64,000 bases of DNA, taken from positions 1 to 64,000 of the forward strand of contig NZ_BJZV01000001.1 of NCBI RefSeq assembly GCF_007992215.1, given 5' to 3'. The notes beneath the pieces are model-generated. The model worked only from the letters and a program-made list of their open reading frames with translations. It was not told the origin of the DNA and searched no databases. The position numbers were made by a program, and so were the translations under genes. Shown in pieces: positions 7,189 through 21,722 of this stretch; position 1 is the stretch's first letter, and the number at the start of each line of letters is the position of its first letter. The stretch is from Methylobacterium gnaphalii (GTDB lineage Bacteria; Pseudomonadota; Alphaproteobacteria; Rhizobiales; Beijerinckiaceae).

Positions 7189-9000
7189 ATGGAGGCTGGT
7201 GCGACGACGATGCCGGCGCTAGCCTCCGCCCTCGATACCGAAGCCGAGAGCGCTCCGTTCCACGCCTGGAACCCGGGCATCGTCTCCGGTCTGCCGCGCC
7301 ATGTCCGGCCGCTCGCCACGATCTTTCGTGCCGAGAACATCGAGAACGCCTACGCAGAGATCCAGGAACTCAGTGACTTCAGTGGCTTGCCGGCCACTCA
7401 ACTCGCGCTGTTCCGTCCCGAGCGGCTCGTGGTCCATGCGGTGCTGATCCGCGTGATGGCCGATCTCTCGGTGCCGCTTGGCGCCGTTTACGCGGATCTC
7501 GGCGTCAATTTCCGTCGGATGGTTGCGACGATCCTGCGCGATGGGATCGGCGACCGGATGCCGCAGGTCGCCGAGACGCTGCGGGCGGTTCGCGCCGAGG
7601 CCGACGCGCTAATCGAGCGCGAAATCGCCGTGCTCCTCGACCCGCCAGAGGCATCCCCCGCTCCCCGGCGCGGCCTCTGGCCCTTTGGGCGAAGTCAGGC
7701 ACCAGTCTCGATCGAGGATTGGCAGACACGGGCCTGCCGCCGCCTGAACGAGACTGCGGGGCCGTTGGGCAGCCTTGATCAGGAGGTGCGAGAGGCCCTG
7801 CGCAGCGTCGCAGCCGGACTCATTGGCCGCCAGGGCTTCCTGATCCGTGACAGGGCGCTCCTGCGCAAACTTGCCTCCATTCTCGTCTCGAACGCCTATG
7901 GCAGTCGGCGGATCGGTGAGCTCATCGACCCTTGGATTGCCGAGATCGTTGCGCGCGAAGGCTATCGCCGCGTCGGCGCCCAAAGCGAGCCGGTGGTGAT
8001 GAATGTGAAGGGCGCTTCGGCCTCCGGCAAAAGCACGATCCGCCCCTATCAGCGCGATCTCGCCGAGCGGAACGGCACGGATTGGTTCGACTTCGCGGTG
8101 ATCACGCCCGACGTCTGGCGCAAATTCCTGCTCAATTACGACGGTCTCGGTCCGGCGCGGCGCTATGCCGGCCCGCTGACCGGCCACGAAGTCGAAGTCA
8201 TCGATTCCAAGCTCGACCGCTACATGACGCGCAAGGCGGCAGAGGGTCGGATCTCGCACCTGCTGATCGACCGCTTCCGCTTCGACAGCTTTTCGGCCGA
8301 TTCGCGCGGTGACGGCACCAGCCAGTTGCTGACCCGCTTCGGCCACAGGATCTATCTGCAGTTCATGGTGACGCCGCCCGAGGCGACGGTGGAGCGAGCC
8401 TGGAAGCGCGGCGAGCAATTCGGCCGCTACAAGGCGGTGGAGGACCTGCTCGCACACAATGTCGAGGCCTTCGCCGGTATGCCGCGCCTGTTCTTCCTCT
8501 GGGCGCTGCGGACCGACAAGGCCGTGGTGTTCGAGTTTCTCGACAATACCGTGCCCTTGGGCGAGACGCCGCGCACGATCGCTTTCGGCAGCAGCGGCGC
8601 CATCACCATTCTTGACGCCCGCAGGCTGATCGACATCGACCGGTTTCGCCGGATCAACATCCATGCGCGTGCGCCGGATGAAGTCTATGCCGGTGCCGAT
8701 CTCGCGGCGGAACACAATGCCGGCTTTCTGCGCGACTGCCTCTCGCGTTTATCGAGCGTCCGCTTCGCGGAGCAGGGGACCGGGCGCGTCTTCGCTCGGT
8801 TCGAGAACCGGCGATTGACCGGTCTCGATCGCGCCGTGTTCGACCGTGTCTGCGAAGATGGCGAGATGCGTGCAGCGGTGACGGCCGCGGGGCTCAATCC
8901 CAGTCAGGCCGACGCGGCGGCGATGACCGAGACCCTGCACTGTTCGGAGGCTTCAACGCTCGGTGCCTGGGGGAACACGCAAAGCGACTTCAACCAGTAG
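7189..9000 (+). CDS. Large protein with zeta-toxin-like P-loop kinase domain
   Basis: A 603-residue cytosolic protein I cannot name. Residues 1-260 form a mostly helical region without a recognised motif. Residues 268-470 look like a P-loop kinase: Walker A GASASGKST at 275-283, an acidic ITPDVWRKFL at 305-314, HLLIDRF at 357-363 as a Walker-B-like strand, then RAWKRGEQFGRYKAVEDLLAHN near 403-424 and VVFEFLDNT near 446. The arginine lid (R...RG...GR) followed by a helix and a strand ending in DN is the layout of zeta-toxin/UNAG-kinase relatives. The C-terminus is unassigned. Start is ambiguous: ATG 7189 or ATG 7210, the latter with GGAGG 14 nt upstream. It follows the CBS and small genes in one operon under operator site 3. 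There is no antitoxin gene beside it, so a metabolic or regulatory phosphotransferase is likelier than a toxin. Confidence 0.8.
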   Translation: MEAGATTMPALASALDTEAESAPFHAWNPGIVSGLPRHVRPLATIFRAENIENAYAEIQELSDFSGLPATQLALFRPERLVVHAVLIRVMADLSVPLGAVYADLGVNFRRMVATILRDGIGDRMPQVAETLRAVRAEADALIEREIAVLLDPPEASPAPRRGLWPFGRSQAPVSIEDWQTRACRRLNETAGPLGSLDQEVREALRSVAAGLIGRQGFLIRDRALLRKLASILVSNAYGSRRIGELIDPWIAEIVAREGYRRVGAQSEPVVMNVKGASASGKSTIRPYQRDLAERNGTDWFDFAVITPDVWRKFLLNYDGLGPARRYAGPLTGHEVEVIDSKLDRYMTRKAAEGRISHLLIDRFRFDSFSADSRGDGTSQLLTRFGHRIYLQFMVTPPEATVERAWKRGEQFGRYKAVEDLLAHNVEAFAGMPRLFFLWALRTDKAVVFEFLDNTVPLGETPRTIAFGSSGAITILDARRLIDIDRFRRINIHARAPDEVYAGADLAAEHNAGFLRDCLSRLSSVRFAEQGTGRVFARFENRRLTGLDRAVFDRVCEDGEMRAAVTAAGLNPSQADAAAMTETLHCSEASTLGAWGNTQSDFNQ

Positions 9001-9111
9001 GGGCGATTTTTTGCACTGCAATGCATGAAGCGGGGCAATTTGTCCTGAAATGCATCGGAACTGGCAAAAAAGTGCCGCGACATGCGTTTATTGCATGAGG
9101 GTATCTGGTAT

Positions 9112-9130
9112 TTTGTACTTCAGATACAAA
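9112..9130. promoter_or_regulatory. Diverged operator-like palindrome, oxalate-island site 5
   Basis: TTTGTACTTCAGATACAAA has 7-bp arms with one mismatch and the same 5-bp spacer as the other four sites, but TTTGTA replaces TTGGTAT. Half-sites GGTAT (9100-9104) and TGGTAT (9106-9111) lie directly beside it. It ends 49 bp before the 53-codon gene at 9180. Confidence 0.45.
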
Positions 9131-9179
9131 ACGGACGGGCTATCTCTGTCGCAACGCAACATTGCTGCCAGAGGCCACC

Positions 9180-9341
9180 ATGCTCAGCACCGCTCTCGTC
9201 ACTCTCGTTCTCCTGTTCGCCCTCCAGGCTCTGCTCGTGGTCAAGGTCGCTGACAAGCTGACTGCTGGCGCTGTTGCCAGCCAGGACGGCCGCAACGGCA
9301 AGCTCCAGGATGCTGGCCGCTACACGCAGCTCGCTGCTTAA
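9180..9341 (+). CDS. 53-residue single-span membrane peptide
   Basis: ATG at 9180, TAA ending at 9341. The N-terminal 23 residues (MLSTALVTLVLLFALQALLV, then VKV) form one hydrophobic span; the remaining 30 are polar and end GRYTQLAA. AGAGG lies 5 nt upstream of the ATG. Codon use is typical of the genome (GCT/CTC/GTC rich, few rare codons). It stands alone behind operator-like site 5 and the end of the P-loop gene. No homology is recognised. It could be a regulator or stabiliser of one of the carriers, as many single-span peptides are, but this is inference from size and place. Confidence 0.6.
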   Translation: MLSTALVTLVLLFALQALLVVKVADKLTAGAVASQDGRNGKLQDAGRYTQLAA

Positions 9342-9377
9342 GGATCATACCGGCGGCCTCGAAACGGCTGCCGATCA

Positions 9378-9563
9378 TCAATCGGCGTGTGCGGCGTATA
9401 TCCCGGTCTCGGCTTGCGCCGCTGCGGCAACGACAACAGCACTCGGCACCGTCATCGTAGGGGCGCCTTCGCGATCGAAGCGGAGGAGGGCGGCACCATT
9501 AGGCTCCTGCCCGAACGCCTCGACGAGGAGAGCCAGCGGTTCGTCGAGTGCAAGATCGATCAT
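9378..9563 (-). CDS. Hypothetical small protein downstream of frc
   Basis: A 61-residue frame starting MIDLALDEPLALLVEAFGQE and ending in an Ala-rich stretch. The start at 9563 has GGAG 6 nt upstream; a longer frame to 9620 lacks a ribosome site. The composition (acidic, hydrophobic alternation, no rare residues) is more protein-like than the opposing frames. It would follow frc on the minus strand after about 130 nt and so could share its transcript. No family is recognised, and it may be non-coding. Confidence 0.35.
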   Translation of the reverse strand: MIDLALDEPLALLVEAFGQEPNGAALLRFDREGAPTMTVPSAVVVAAAAQAETGIYAAHAD

Positions 9564-9694
9564 CACCATCTCCGATGGTTTCAGTGCTGCTCGACGATCA
9601 CGGGCAATATCGCCGCTCATCGCTGTTGATATCTGGCCTATCGGACGGAAAATTATCGGCTGAAGACGTGCCTGCCTTTGGCGTGACGCGTCGC

Positions 9695-10975
9695 CTACTC
9701 GGCCGCAACGCGCTGAACCGGACCGGTCGCGCCTGAGCCCAGAATCGCATCGACCTCTGCCTCGGAACAGCCGAGCACCTCACGCAGAATCTCGTCTGTA
9801 TGCTCGCCGAGCAGGGGCGAGCGCGTGATCGCGACGGGATTTGCCGACAGCTTGATCGGGTTGCCCACCGTCAGATAGCGGCCGCGGGTCGGATGCTCGA
9901 CCTCGACGACCGTGCCGCTCGCGCGCAGAGCCTCGTCCTCGGCAATTTCCTTCATCGAGAGGATCGGCCCGCAGGGGATGTCGTACTGGTTGAGGATGTC
10001 CATCGCCTCGAACTTGTCGTGCTTCATCGTCCACGCCTCGATGCGCGTGAAGATTTCGTTCAAGTGCGGAAGGCGCGCCTTCGGCGTCATATAGTCTGGA
10101 TCGGCCTTCCAGCCGGGTTCGCCGATGATGTCGCAGATCGGATCCCAGACGGCGCCCTGCGTGATGAAGTAGATGTAGGCGTTGGGGTCCTGCTCCCAGC
10201 CCTTGCACTTCAGGATGCGACCGGGTTGGCCTCCGCCGGAATCGTTGCCGGCACGCGGCACGGATTCGCCGAACTCCACGCCTTCGCCGAACTGGCTGTA
10301 TTCCTTCAGCGGACCGTGTTGGAGGCGCTGCTGGTCGCGAAGCTTGACGCGGCAGAGATTGAGCACACCATCCTGCATGGAGCAGTCGACACGCTGGCCC
10401 TGGCCCGTCTGCGTGCGGTGAAAGAGTGCCGTGACGATACCGAGCGCCAGGTGCAGCCCGGTACCGGAATCACCGATCTGAGCACCGGTCACCATCGGTA
10501 CGCCGTCGCGCCAGCCCGTCGTGGAAGCGGCGCCGCCCGCGCATTGCGCGACGTTCTCGTAGACCTTGCAATCTTGATAGCGGCCCGGCCCGAAGCCTTT
10601 CACGGAGGCGAGGATCAGACCTGGATTCGCCTCCTGCAGCTTCTCCCAGGTGAAGCCCATCCGGTCGAGGGCGCCGGGGGCGAAGTTCTCGACCAGCACG
10701 TCGCATTCGCGGATGAGCCGCCAGAGGACTTCCTTGCCATGCACGTTCTTCGCGTCGATCGTGATCGAGCGCTTGTTGTGGTTCAGCATCGTGAAATAGA
10801 GGCTGTCGACCCCCGGAAGATCCTGAAGCTGCTGGCGCGTGGCATCACCCGTGCCCGGCCGCTCGATCTTGATGACGTCGGCGCCGAACCAGGCGAGAAG
10901 CTGCGTACAGGTCGGACCCGACTGGACATGCGTGAAGTCCAGGATCCTGACTCCGTGGAGCGGCGTGCTCGTCAT
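9695..10975 (-). CDS. frc: Formyl-CoA:oxalate CoA-transferase
   Basis: A 426-residue class III CoA-transferase (EC 2.8.3.16) that moves CoA from formyl-CoA to oxalate, giving oxalyl-CoA for Oxc and releasing formate; it acts in the cytosol. Seen: N-terminal [20 protein letters not shown], then [11 protein letters not shown], and QIGDSGTG with Asp at residue 169, the position of the catalytic aspartate in the characterised Oxalobacter enzyme, which is also about 428 residues long. The start at 10975 is chosen over a longer frame to 11158 because GGGAGGAGA lies just upstream. Operator site 4 lies 158 bp upstream in the region shared with the divergent gntR-type gene. Other class III CoA-transferases are possible in principle, but the full-length match and oxc nearby make frc by far the best call. 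Confidence 0.94.
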   Translation of the reverse strand: MTSTPLHGVRILDFTHVQSGPTCTQLLAWFGADVIKIERPGTGDATRQQLQDLPGVDSLYFTMLNHNKRSITIDAKNVHGKEVLWRLIRECDVLVENFAPGALDRMGFTWEKLQEANPGLILASVKGFGPGRYQDCKVYENVAQCAGGAASTTGWRDGVPMVTGAQIGDSGTGLHLALGIVTALFHRTQTGQGQRVDCSMQDGVLNLCRVKLRDQQRLQHGPLKEYSQFGEGVEFGESVPRAGNDSGGGQPGRILKCKGWEQDPNAYIYFITQGAVWDPICDIIGEPGWKADPDYMTPKARLPHLNEIFTRIEAWTMKHDKFEAMDILNQYDIPCGPILSMKEIAEDEALRASGTVVEVEHPTRGRYLTVGNPIKLSANPVAITRSPLLGEHTDEILREVLGCSEAEVDAILGSGATGPVQRVAAE

Positions 10976-11336
10976 CGTCTCCTCCCAGGAGATGCTGCTC
11001 TTATCGTCCTCCGGCCGAGACTTCAGTGATCCCGTACCGAGCCGTGCGCCACCTGGAAGCGGGAGCCCTGAACACCTGCGCCTCAAGAACACGGCGTGGG
11101 GCGAAACCTTCCCTTTTGACGACGGCGCGATATTGGCATACCAAATACCAATGGTCAATTTTGCTGGCTGAAGTCTGGTTCCGTCGCGGTCGCACGGGAC
11201 CGGACATGGGCCTGGTCATACCCGGCTATGCTTGCCGGTCAGCTTGTGTTTCCCAGGGCGACTCGCCATGGTCCGCGCTGGAACTTGATGCCGACACCAC
11301 CGATCCGAAGCCAGTCCCAGATCGATTACTGATTCC
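10976..11336. other. Divergent promoter region frc / gntR-type regulator
   Basis: A 361-bp region containing operator site 4 at 11133-11151 near its middle. It could serve both frc (minus) and the regulator (plus), allowing autoregulation. No gene is seen here. Confidence 0.6.
11133..11151. promoter_or_regulatory. Palindromic operator, oxalate-island site 4 (frc / regulator)
   Basis: TTGGCATACCAAATACCAA carries TTGGCAT and ATACCAA arms with one mismatch and a 5-bp spacer. It is 158 bp from frc and 186 bp from the divergent regulator gene. Spacer and right arm are nearly identical to site 1. Confidence 0.7.
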
Positions 11337-12020
11337 ATGCAGAACTTTACGATCAAGCCGCTCGTCCCGGCGACAAGTCTGCGGACCCTGGCCTACGAGG
11401 CGCTGAAGTCGGCCATCACGAATATGGATATCTACGGCCAGAGCGGGGATATCCGCCTGGACGAGCGTGGCCTGTCCCAGACACTGGGTGTCAGCCGTAC
11501 GCCTATCCGCGAAGCGCTGACCGTGCTGGAGCAGGAAGGCTTCGTGCGCAACGAGCCCCGCCGCGGCGTCTTCGTCGTCAGGAAGACGAAGCGCGAGATC
11601 GTCGGCATGATCCAGGCCTGGGCGGCGCTGGAGAGCATGGCCGCGCGGCTCGCCTGCACGCGCGCCTCTGACGAAGACCTCCAATGCATGCGCAAGATGT
11701 TTCCGGAGTTCTTTGAAGGCCGACCAGCGGAGCATCTCGCAGAGTATTCCGAGGCGAATATCCGCTTCCATCAGAAGATCATCTCGCTCGGGCATTGCGA
11801 GGTGATCCAGGATCTGTGCAGCAATCTGCTGATGCACGTGAAAGGCATTCGCAACATCTCGCTGCGCGAGGGCGACCGTGCCTCGACCTCGATTGCGGAG
11901 CACGTCCAGATCATCGAGGCGCTGGAGGCACGTGACGCAGACCTGTCCGAACGCCTCGTTCGTGACCACGGGCTCGGCCTCGCCATCCATGTCGAGCGCT
12001 ACGGCCACCATCTGGACTGA
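11337..12020 (+). CDS. GntR-family regulator with FCD domain
   Basis: A 227-residue transcription factor. Residues about 14-82 form the winged helix with LSQTLGVSRTPIREALTVLE at 46-65, the GntR signature. Residues about 95-220 form an all-helical FCD ligand-binding domain with the usual metal/acid-binding histidines (NIRFHQKI, AEHVQII, VRDHGL). FCD-GntR proteins bind small carboxylic acids and release DNA, so oxalate, oxalyl-CoA-derived acids or glyoxylate are plausible effectors (inference). It is divergent from frc with operator site 4 between them, and the repeated palindromes in the island have the GT/AC-centred symmetry such proteins favour. The ribosome site is weak. It is the best candidate for the local regulator, which can act as a repressor or an activator. 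Confidence 0.88.
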   Translation: MQNFTIKPLVPATSLRTLAYEALKSAITNMDIYGQSGDIRLDERGLSQTLGVSRTPIREALTVLEQEGFVRNEPRRGVFVVRKTKREIVGMIQAWAALESMAARLACTRASDEDLQCMRKMFPEFFEGRPAEHLAEYSEANIRFHQKIISLGHCEVIQDLCSNLLMHVKGIRNISLREGDRASTSIAEHVQIIEALEARDADLSERLVRDHGLGLAIHVERYGHHLD

Positions 12021-12140
12021 TTGCGTCGGCCGGCTCCGGTATTCGACTCGACGTTGTTCCTGACTATGATCGCGGCCCATGACGAGCGAGCCGGGACACC
12101 ATGTCCTGGCATCGCTCCAGCAGGCAGATTCAGGAGCCCG

Positions 12141-13505
12141 ATGGCCTTCGCGCCGAAATCGATCGCCGCATGCGCGCTGCTCGCGCTCACCCTCCTCCTG
12201 AGCCCGGCGCAGGAGGCGAGGGCGCAATGGGGTGACAGCTACGACACGCCGCGCGACTCCTACTACGCGCCGCGCCGCCGTGCCGCCCGCGAAGATCGTC
12301 GTTACGCGCCGCCGCAGGAGGCGCCGCGCCAGTTCTACTGGCCTTGGGAGGAGCGCCCTCAGCCGCAGGTGGAACCGCAGCGCCCGGCGCCGTCTCGCAC
12401 CTATAGCCGGCCTTCCCACCCCCGCCCGCCGTCGATCGGGTCTCGCGGGCAGGAGAGGCCATCGGCCCGTCGGCGCACCCCGGCATCTGCACCGAGCGTC
12501 GCACGGCCGGCGCCGCCCGCACCGGCCAAGACCTCGCCGAACGTCCAGGTCGCGGTGTTCGGCGATTCCCTGGCCTCCTACCTCGCCAAGGGTCTCGACG
12601 ACGCCTTCCGCGAGAATGCCGACGTCGCGGTGGTCGACCGCTCCCGCGGCGATAGCGGCATCGTGCGCAAGGACGTGGTCGACTGGTCGAAGGCGGCGGA
12701 GGACTATCTCAAGGCCAACCCGAAGGTCGCCTATGCCTTGTTCATGGTCGGCGTGAACGACCGTCAGGCCATCCGCGAGGGGAGCGACAGCCTCGAGCCG
12801 CTCACCGACAAGTGGCGCGAGGTCTATGGCGCGCGGATCGATGCCGTGATCAAGGTCTTCGCCGACCACAAGATTCCGCTGGTCTGGGTCGGCGTGCCGC
12901 CCGTGCGTTCCGAGATGCTGGCCAAGGACCTCGCGTCGATCAACGACATCGTGCGCGAGCGCGTCCAGAAGGCCGGCCAGACCTATGTCGACATCTGGCC
13001 GGGCTTCGTCGACGATCGCAACCGCTACACCGCGACGGGCCCGGACCTCGACGGCCAGCGCGCGACCCTGCGTACCGCCGACGGCATCCACTTCACCTTC
13101 CCCGGCGCCCGCAAGGCTGCCCATTTCGCCGATATCGAGCTGAAGCGGTTGATGGGGGCCAACGGGACGCTGCAGCCCGAGCAGCCCACCGTGGCGACGC
13201 TACCCTCGGGCGTGCCCACCGAGACCGGGCCGACCCTCGATGACAGCTCGGCGATCGACCGCAAGATCACGGCGATGCTGCCGAGCCTGCCCGAACCGCC
13301 CGGCATCCCGAGCCTGCCGGTGAAGCCCGCCGCCGGCCCCGTGGTGCCGCTGGGCCGTGCCGAGGTCTCGCCCGGCGGGGTGCTTGCCACCGGCCGCACC
13401 CGGGAGGGCGATGCCGCCGGAACGGTGGAGCGCACCCTCCAGCGGGGCGCTGCCCCGATGCCGCAGCCCGGCCGCGCCGACGACTTCAAGTGGCCGCCGG
13501 GATAG
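12141..13505 (+). CDS. Secreted SGNH-fold hydrolase (DUF459 type)
   Basis: A 454-residue exported protein. The start at 12141 has AGGAG 5 nt upstream and a signal peptide MAFAPKSIAACALLALTLLL ending near ARA-Q at residue 28. Residues 30-130 are Pro/Arg/Tyr-rich and probably disordered. The catalytic domain starts near residue 135 with block I VFGDSLASYLAKG, followed by block III MVGVNDRQ near 204 and block V DGIHFTFPGARKAAHFAD near 314, giving the Ser-Gly-Asn-His set. The C-terminal 120 residues are again Pro-rich. DUF459 proteins are periplasmic or surface SGNH hydrolases, with acetylated glycan or peptidoglycan suspected as substrate. It follows the regulator gene by 120 nt; it need not belong to the oxalate module. 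Confidence 0.85.
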   Translation: MAFAPKSIAACALLALTLLLSPAQEARAQWGDSYDTPRDSYYAPRRRAAREDRRYAPPQEAPRQFYWPWEERPQPQVEPQRPAPSRTYSRPSHPRPPSIGSRGQERPSARRRTPASAPSVARPAPPAPAKTSPNVQVAVFGDSLASYLAKGLDDAFRENADVAVVDRSRGDSGIVRKDVVDWSKAAEDYLKANPKVAYALFMVGVNDRQAIREGSDSLEPLTDKWREVYGARIDAVIKVFADHKIPLVWVGVPPVRSEMLAKDLASINDIVRERVQKAGQTYVDIWPGFVDDRNRYTATGPDLDGQRATLRTADGIHFTFPGARKAAHFADIELKRLMGANGTLQPEQPTVATLPSGVPTETGPTLDDSSAIDRKITAMLPSLPEPPGIPSLPVKPAAGPVVPLGRAEVSPGGVLATGRTREGDAAGTVERTLQRGAAPMPQPGRADDFKWPPG

Positions 13506-13567
13506 CAGCGGCTTACCTCGCGAGCCCGCTCTCCCCAGCGGCCAACGGCGCGGCACTCTGCGTTAAC

Positions 13568-13604
13568 GGCGGTATCACCGCCGACGATCGCCGGAGGCGA
13601 TCGT

Positions 13605-13605
<1 letters not shown>
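13568..13605. terminator. Double hairpin between convergent genes
   Basis: Two perfect hairpins adjoin: GGCGGT-ATC-ACCGCC (13568-13582) and GACGATCGCC-GGA-GGCGATCGTC (13583-13605). They lie between the ends of the SGNH gene and gltD, and the second reaches the gltD stop codon. No strong T-run follows on either strand, so bidirectional termination is likely but not certain. Confidence 0.5.
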
Positions 13606-15038
<1,433 letters not shown>

Positions 15039-15137
15039 CGATCAGTCCTTCGCGGACGCGCGCTTGCGCCTCTAGCGCGGCTCGCCGCGTCAACCCCATT
15101 GTTGGCGCTGCCGGACGGCCCGGCAGCGCAGACGATC

Positions 15138-19835
<4,698 letters not shown>

Positions 19836-20464
19836 CGACCCTCCGGATGCGATTCCGCTCATGTCCAAACCGTTCTCCGATCGTCCCGCCGGATCTGGCG
19901 GGGATGCGAGCATGTTTCGTGCCCGAACGCCAGAGAAGCGGCCGGGGATCGTTCAGTCGTCGCGATCGGGTCGGCTCGGCACCATCTCGAAAGGGGGCAC
20001 CCGCAACCCGCGGGCGTCCCACCGGCTGTCTCGCTCAGCCAGCGTTCGCCCTGATCGCCACGTCGGCAATCGGCATCTCGGTACGTTTCGACGATGTGTC
20101 GTTCACGCCAACCGCTCTTGCCGAAATCGGCAGTTCGAGAAAAGGACAGTCTCACTGTCCTATAAGGTGACGTTGCCAGATTTTATCAACTCCAGCAAGA
20201 GCCCGGTCGCAACGGTAACCGCGCTTCCGCCGAGTGAATCGCTGCGCCCTCATTTTAGATTTGGCGGACCGTGAATGAAGTGCTGCGGCCGCCTGCCTCA
20301 TTCGTCCCGCATTTCTGCCCCGATCGGCTGCTTGAAGCGAGCTTGCCGATCACAAGGGAATGCGGGGCCCTGTCTCCGCCGATCGGACCGGAAGCCCATA
20401 AGGTCGATCACGACTCGCTGCCGGTCGAGAGTAGACGAGCAACCGAGGGGCAAAGAGAAGCCAC
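19836..20464. other. Divergent intergenic region, gltB / exported protein
   Basis: A 629-bp stretch between divergent genes. No frame here has both a ribosome site and a protein-like composition. It contains the palindrome AGGACAGT-CTC-ACTGTCCT at 20143-20161, directly followed by ATAAGG. Promoters for both flanking genes must lie here. Confidence 0.5.
20143..20161. promoter_or_regulatory. Perfect palindrome upstream of gltB
   Basis: AGGACAGTCTCACTGTCCT is an 8-bp inverted repeat with a 3-bp centre. It is the only strong palindrome in this long intergenic region and is immediately followed by a TATAAGG stretch. It lies about 310 bp from each flanking start. No regulator is recognised. Confidence 0.4.
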
Positions 20465-21661
20465 ATGGCATCCATGCGCCGAACGCGGACATTCCGCGCC
20501 ATTCCCCACCAGACCCGCCTGCTTCGCGCATTATCGCTCGGAGCCGCCCTGTCGCTCTTCGGTGCGGGCGGCGCCTCCGCGCAATTCGCCTACGGCTATG
20601 TCGGCACCTATCGGGCGCCGATCTATGAGGACGAGATGGCGCCGATGCCGCCACGGGCCGTCGTCTATCGGTTGCAGGATCGTGGTTTTGCCGAGATCAG
20701 CCGCCCGCGTTTCGATGGCCGCGCCTACATCGTTGACGCGACGAGCCCGGCAGGCAACCGTGTCCGGCTCTATGTCGATGCCGGTGACGGCTCCATCTTC
20801 GGCCGCCAGCGCCTCGACATGCCGCCTCCGGCGCGTGTCGCCCGCGCTGCGCCTGGCTACGGCTGGACCGAGGACGATGCTGCCGGGCATCGTCGCGCCC
20901 ACAACCCCGAAGGGCTACTGCCGCCAGGCGACATCCCGCTGCCGCGCCCGTCGCTGAGCACGGAGGTCGACCGTGCTCCCAAACTTGCCGCGCGCCCTGG
21001 TGATGCCGGCCCATTCGGCGTGAACCCGGATGCGCGCCCCGGTGCCAAGGCCGATCCGCGAAAGGCCGACAAGGCCGCACCGCGCAAGACCGCCAAGCTC
21101 GCACCGCCGGCAAAACCGGCCGCGCCGCGCGTCGCTCCCGAAGCCCCAGTGCCGACGGTTGCGCCGGCCGACCAGGCCGCCCCGAATGCCGCCGTGACGC
21201 CCGAGCCTGCGAAGGTTCCGGACGTCGTTAAGGCACCGCATGCCGTGACAGCGCCGGCCGATCTACCAAAGGCCGACACCGCTCCGCTGCTGCCGGCAGC
21301 CAAGCTCCCGGTCGACGAGGGGAAGGCGGCGGAGACGTCGGCCGCACCTCAGGTCACGGACAAGCCTGCCGAGACACCGGCTCCGGCCGAGGAGAAGGCC
21401 GCTGCGGCACCGGCCGCAGACAAGCCGGCTGCCGAGAAGCCTACCAAACAGGTTTCCACCGATAGGCCGGCGACGGCTACACCAGTCGTCGAGGTGCCCC
21501 AGGAGGCGCCGAGGCCGGAGGCCAAGGAGGCCGCGAATCAGATGTGGCAGGACCCGCCGACCGGCGAAGCCCGCCGCAAGGTCCGCGTGATCGGTGGCAC
21601 CTCCACGGTGCCGGGAACTGGCGCTTCGAGCGGCGAAACGGCAGCGCCGGCTGCCAACTGA
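20465..21661 (+). CDS. Exported Ala/Pro/Lys-rich protein
   Basis: A 398-residue protein of unknown function. The N-terminus carries a basic signal peptide whose hydrophobic core (LLRALSLGAALSLFGAGGAS) ends in an AQ-type cleavage site near residue 39. Residues 55-115 (PPRAVVYRLQDRGFAEISRP to RLYVDAGDGSIFGRQ) look like a small PepSY-like folded domain. From about 165 onward the chain is low-complexity, dominated by A, P, K, D, E and T, and ends TSTVPGTGASSGETAAPAAN. This tail resembles the extended linker regions of periplasmic proteins that cross or coat peptidoglycan. The ATG follows GAGAAGCCAC; the RBS is modest. It stands alone, with a hairpin after the stop. Confidence 0.7.
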   Translation: MASMRRTRTFRAIPHQTRLLRALSLGAALSLFGAGGASAQFAYGYVGTYRAPIYEDEMAPMPPRAVVYRLQDRGFAEISRPRFDGRAYIVDATSPAGNRVRLYVDAGDGSIFGRQRLDMPPPARVARAAPGYGWTEDDAAGHRRAHNPEGLLPPGDIPLPRPSLSTEVDRAPKLAARPGDAGPFGVNPDARPGAKADPRKADKAAPRKTAKLAPPAKPAAPRVAPEAPVPTVAPADQAAPNAAVTPEPAKVPDVVKAPHAVTAPADLPKADTAPLLPAAKLPVDEGKAAETSAAPQVTDKPAETPAPAEEKAAAAPAADKPAAEKPTKQVSTDRPATATPVVEVPQEAPRPEAKEAANQMWQDPPTGEARRKVRVIGGTSTVPGTGASSGETAAPAAN

Positions 21662-21668
21662 AAACCGA

Positions 21669-21700
21669 AAGGCTCGCACGGTAACCCCCGCGCGAGCCTT
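21669..21700. terminator. Hairpin between convergent genes
   Basis: AAGGCTCGC (21669-21677) pairs with GCGAGCCTT (21692-21700) across a 14-nt loop and is followed by CCTTCC. It sits 8 nt after the stop of the exported-protein gene and 23 nt before the end of fdhD, so it could end both transcripts. Confidence 0.6.
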
Positions 21701-21722
21701 CCTTCCTGACGTTGGCTCGGGA

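Noticed and set aside
7189..9000. Zeta-type toxin-antitoxin system
   Set aside because: No epsilon-like antitoxin gene is adjacent, and the protein is twice the usual zeta size; a non-toxin kinase is likelier.
11226..13124. Long minus-strand frame across the GntR and SGNH genes
   Set aside because: It is antisense to two genes with clear domain motifs and has no domain itself.
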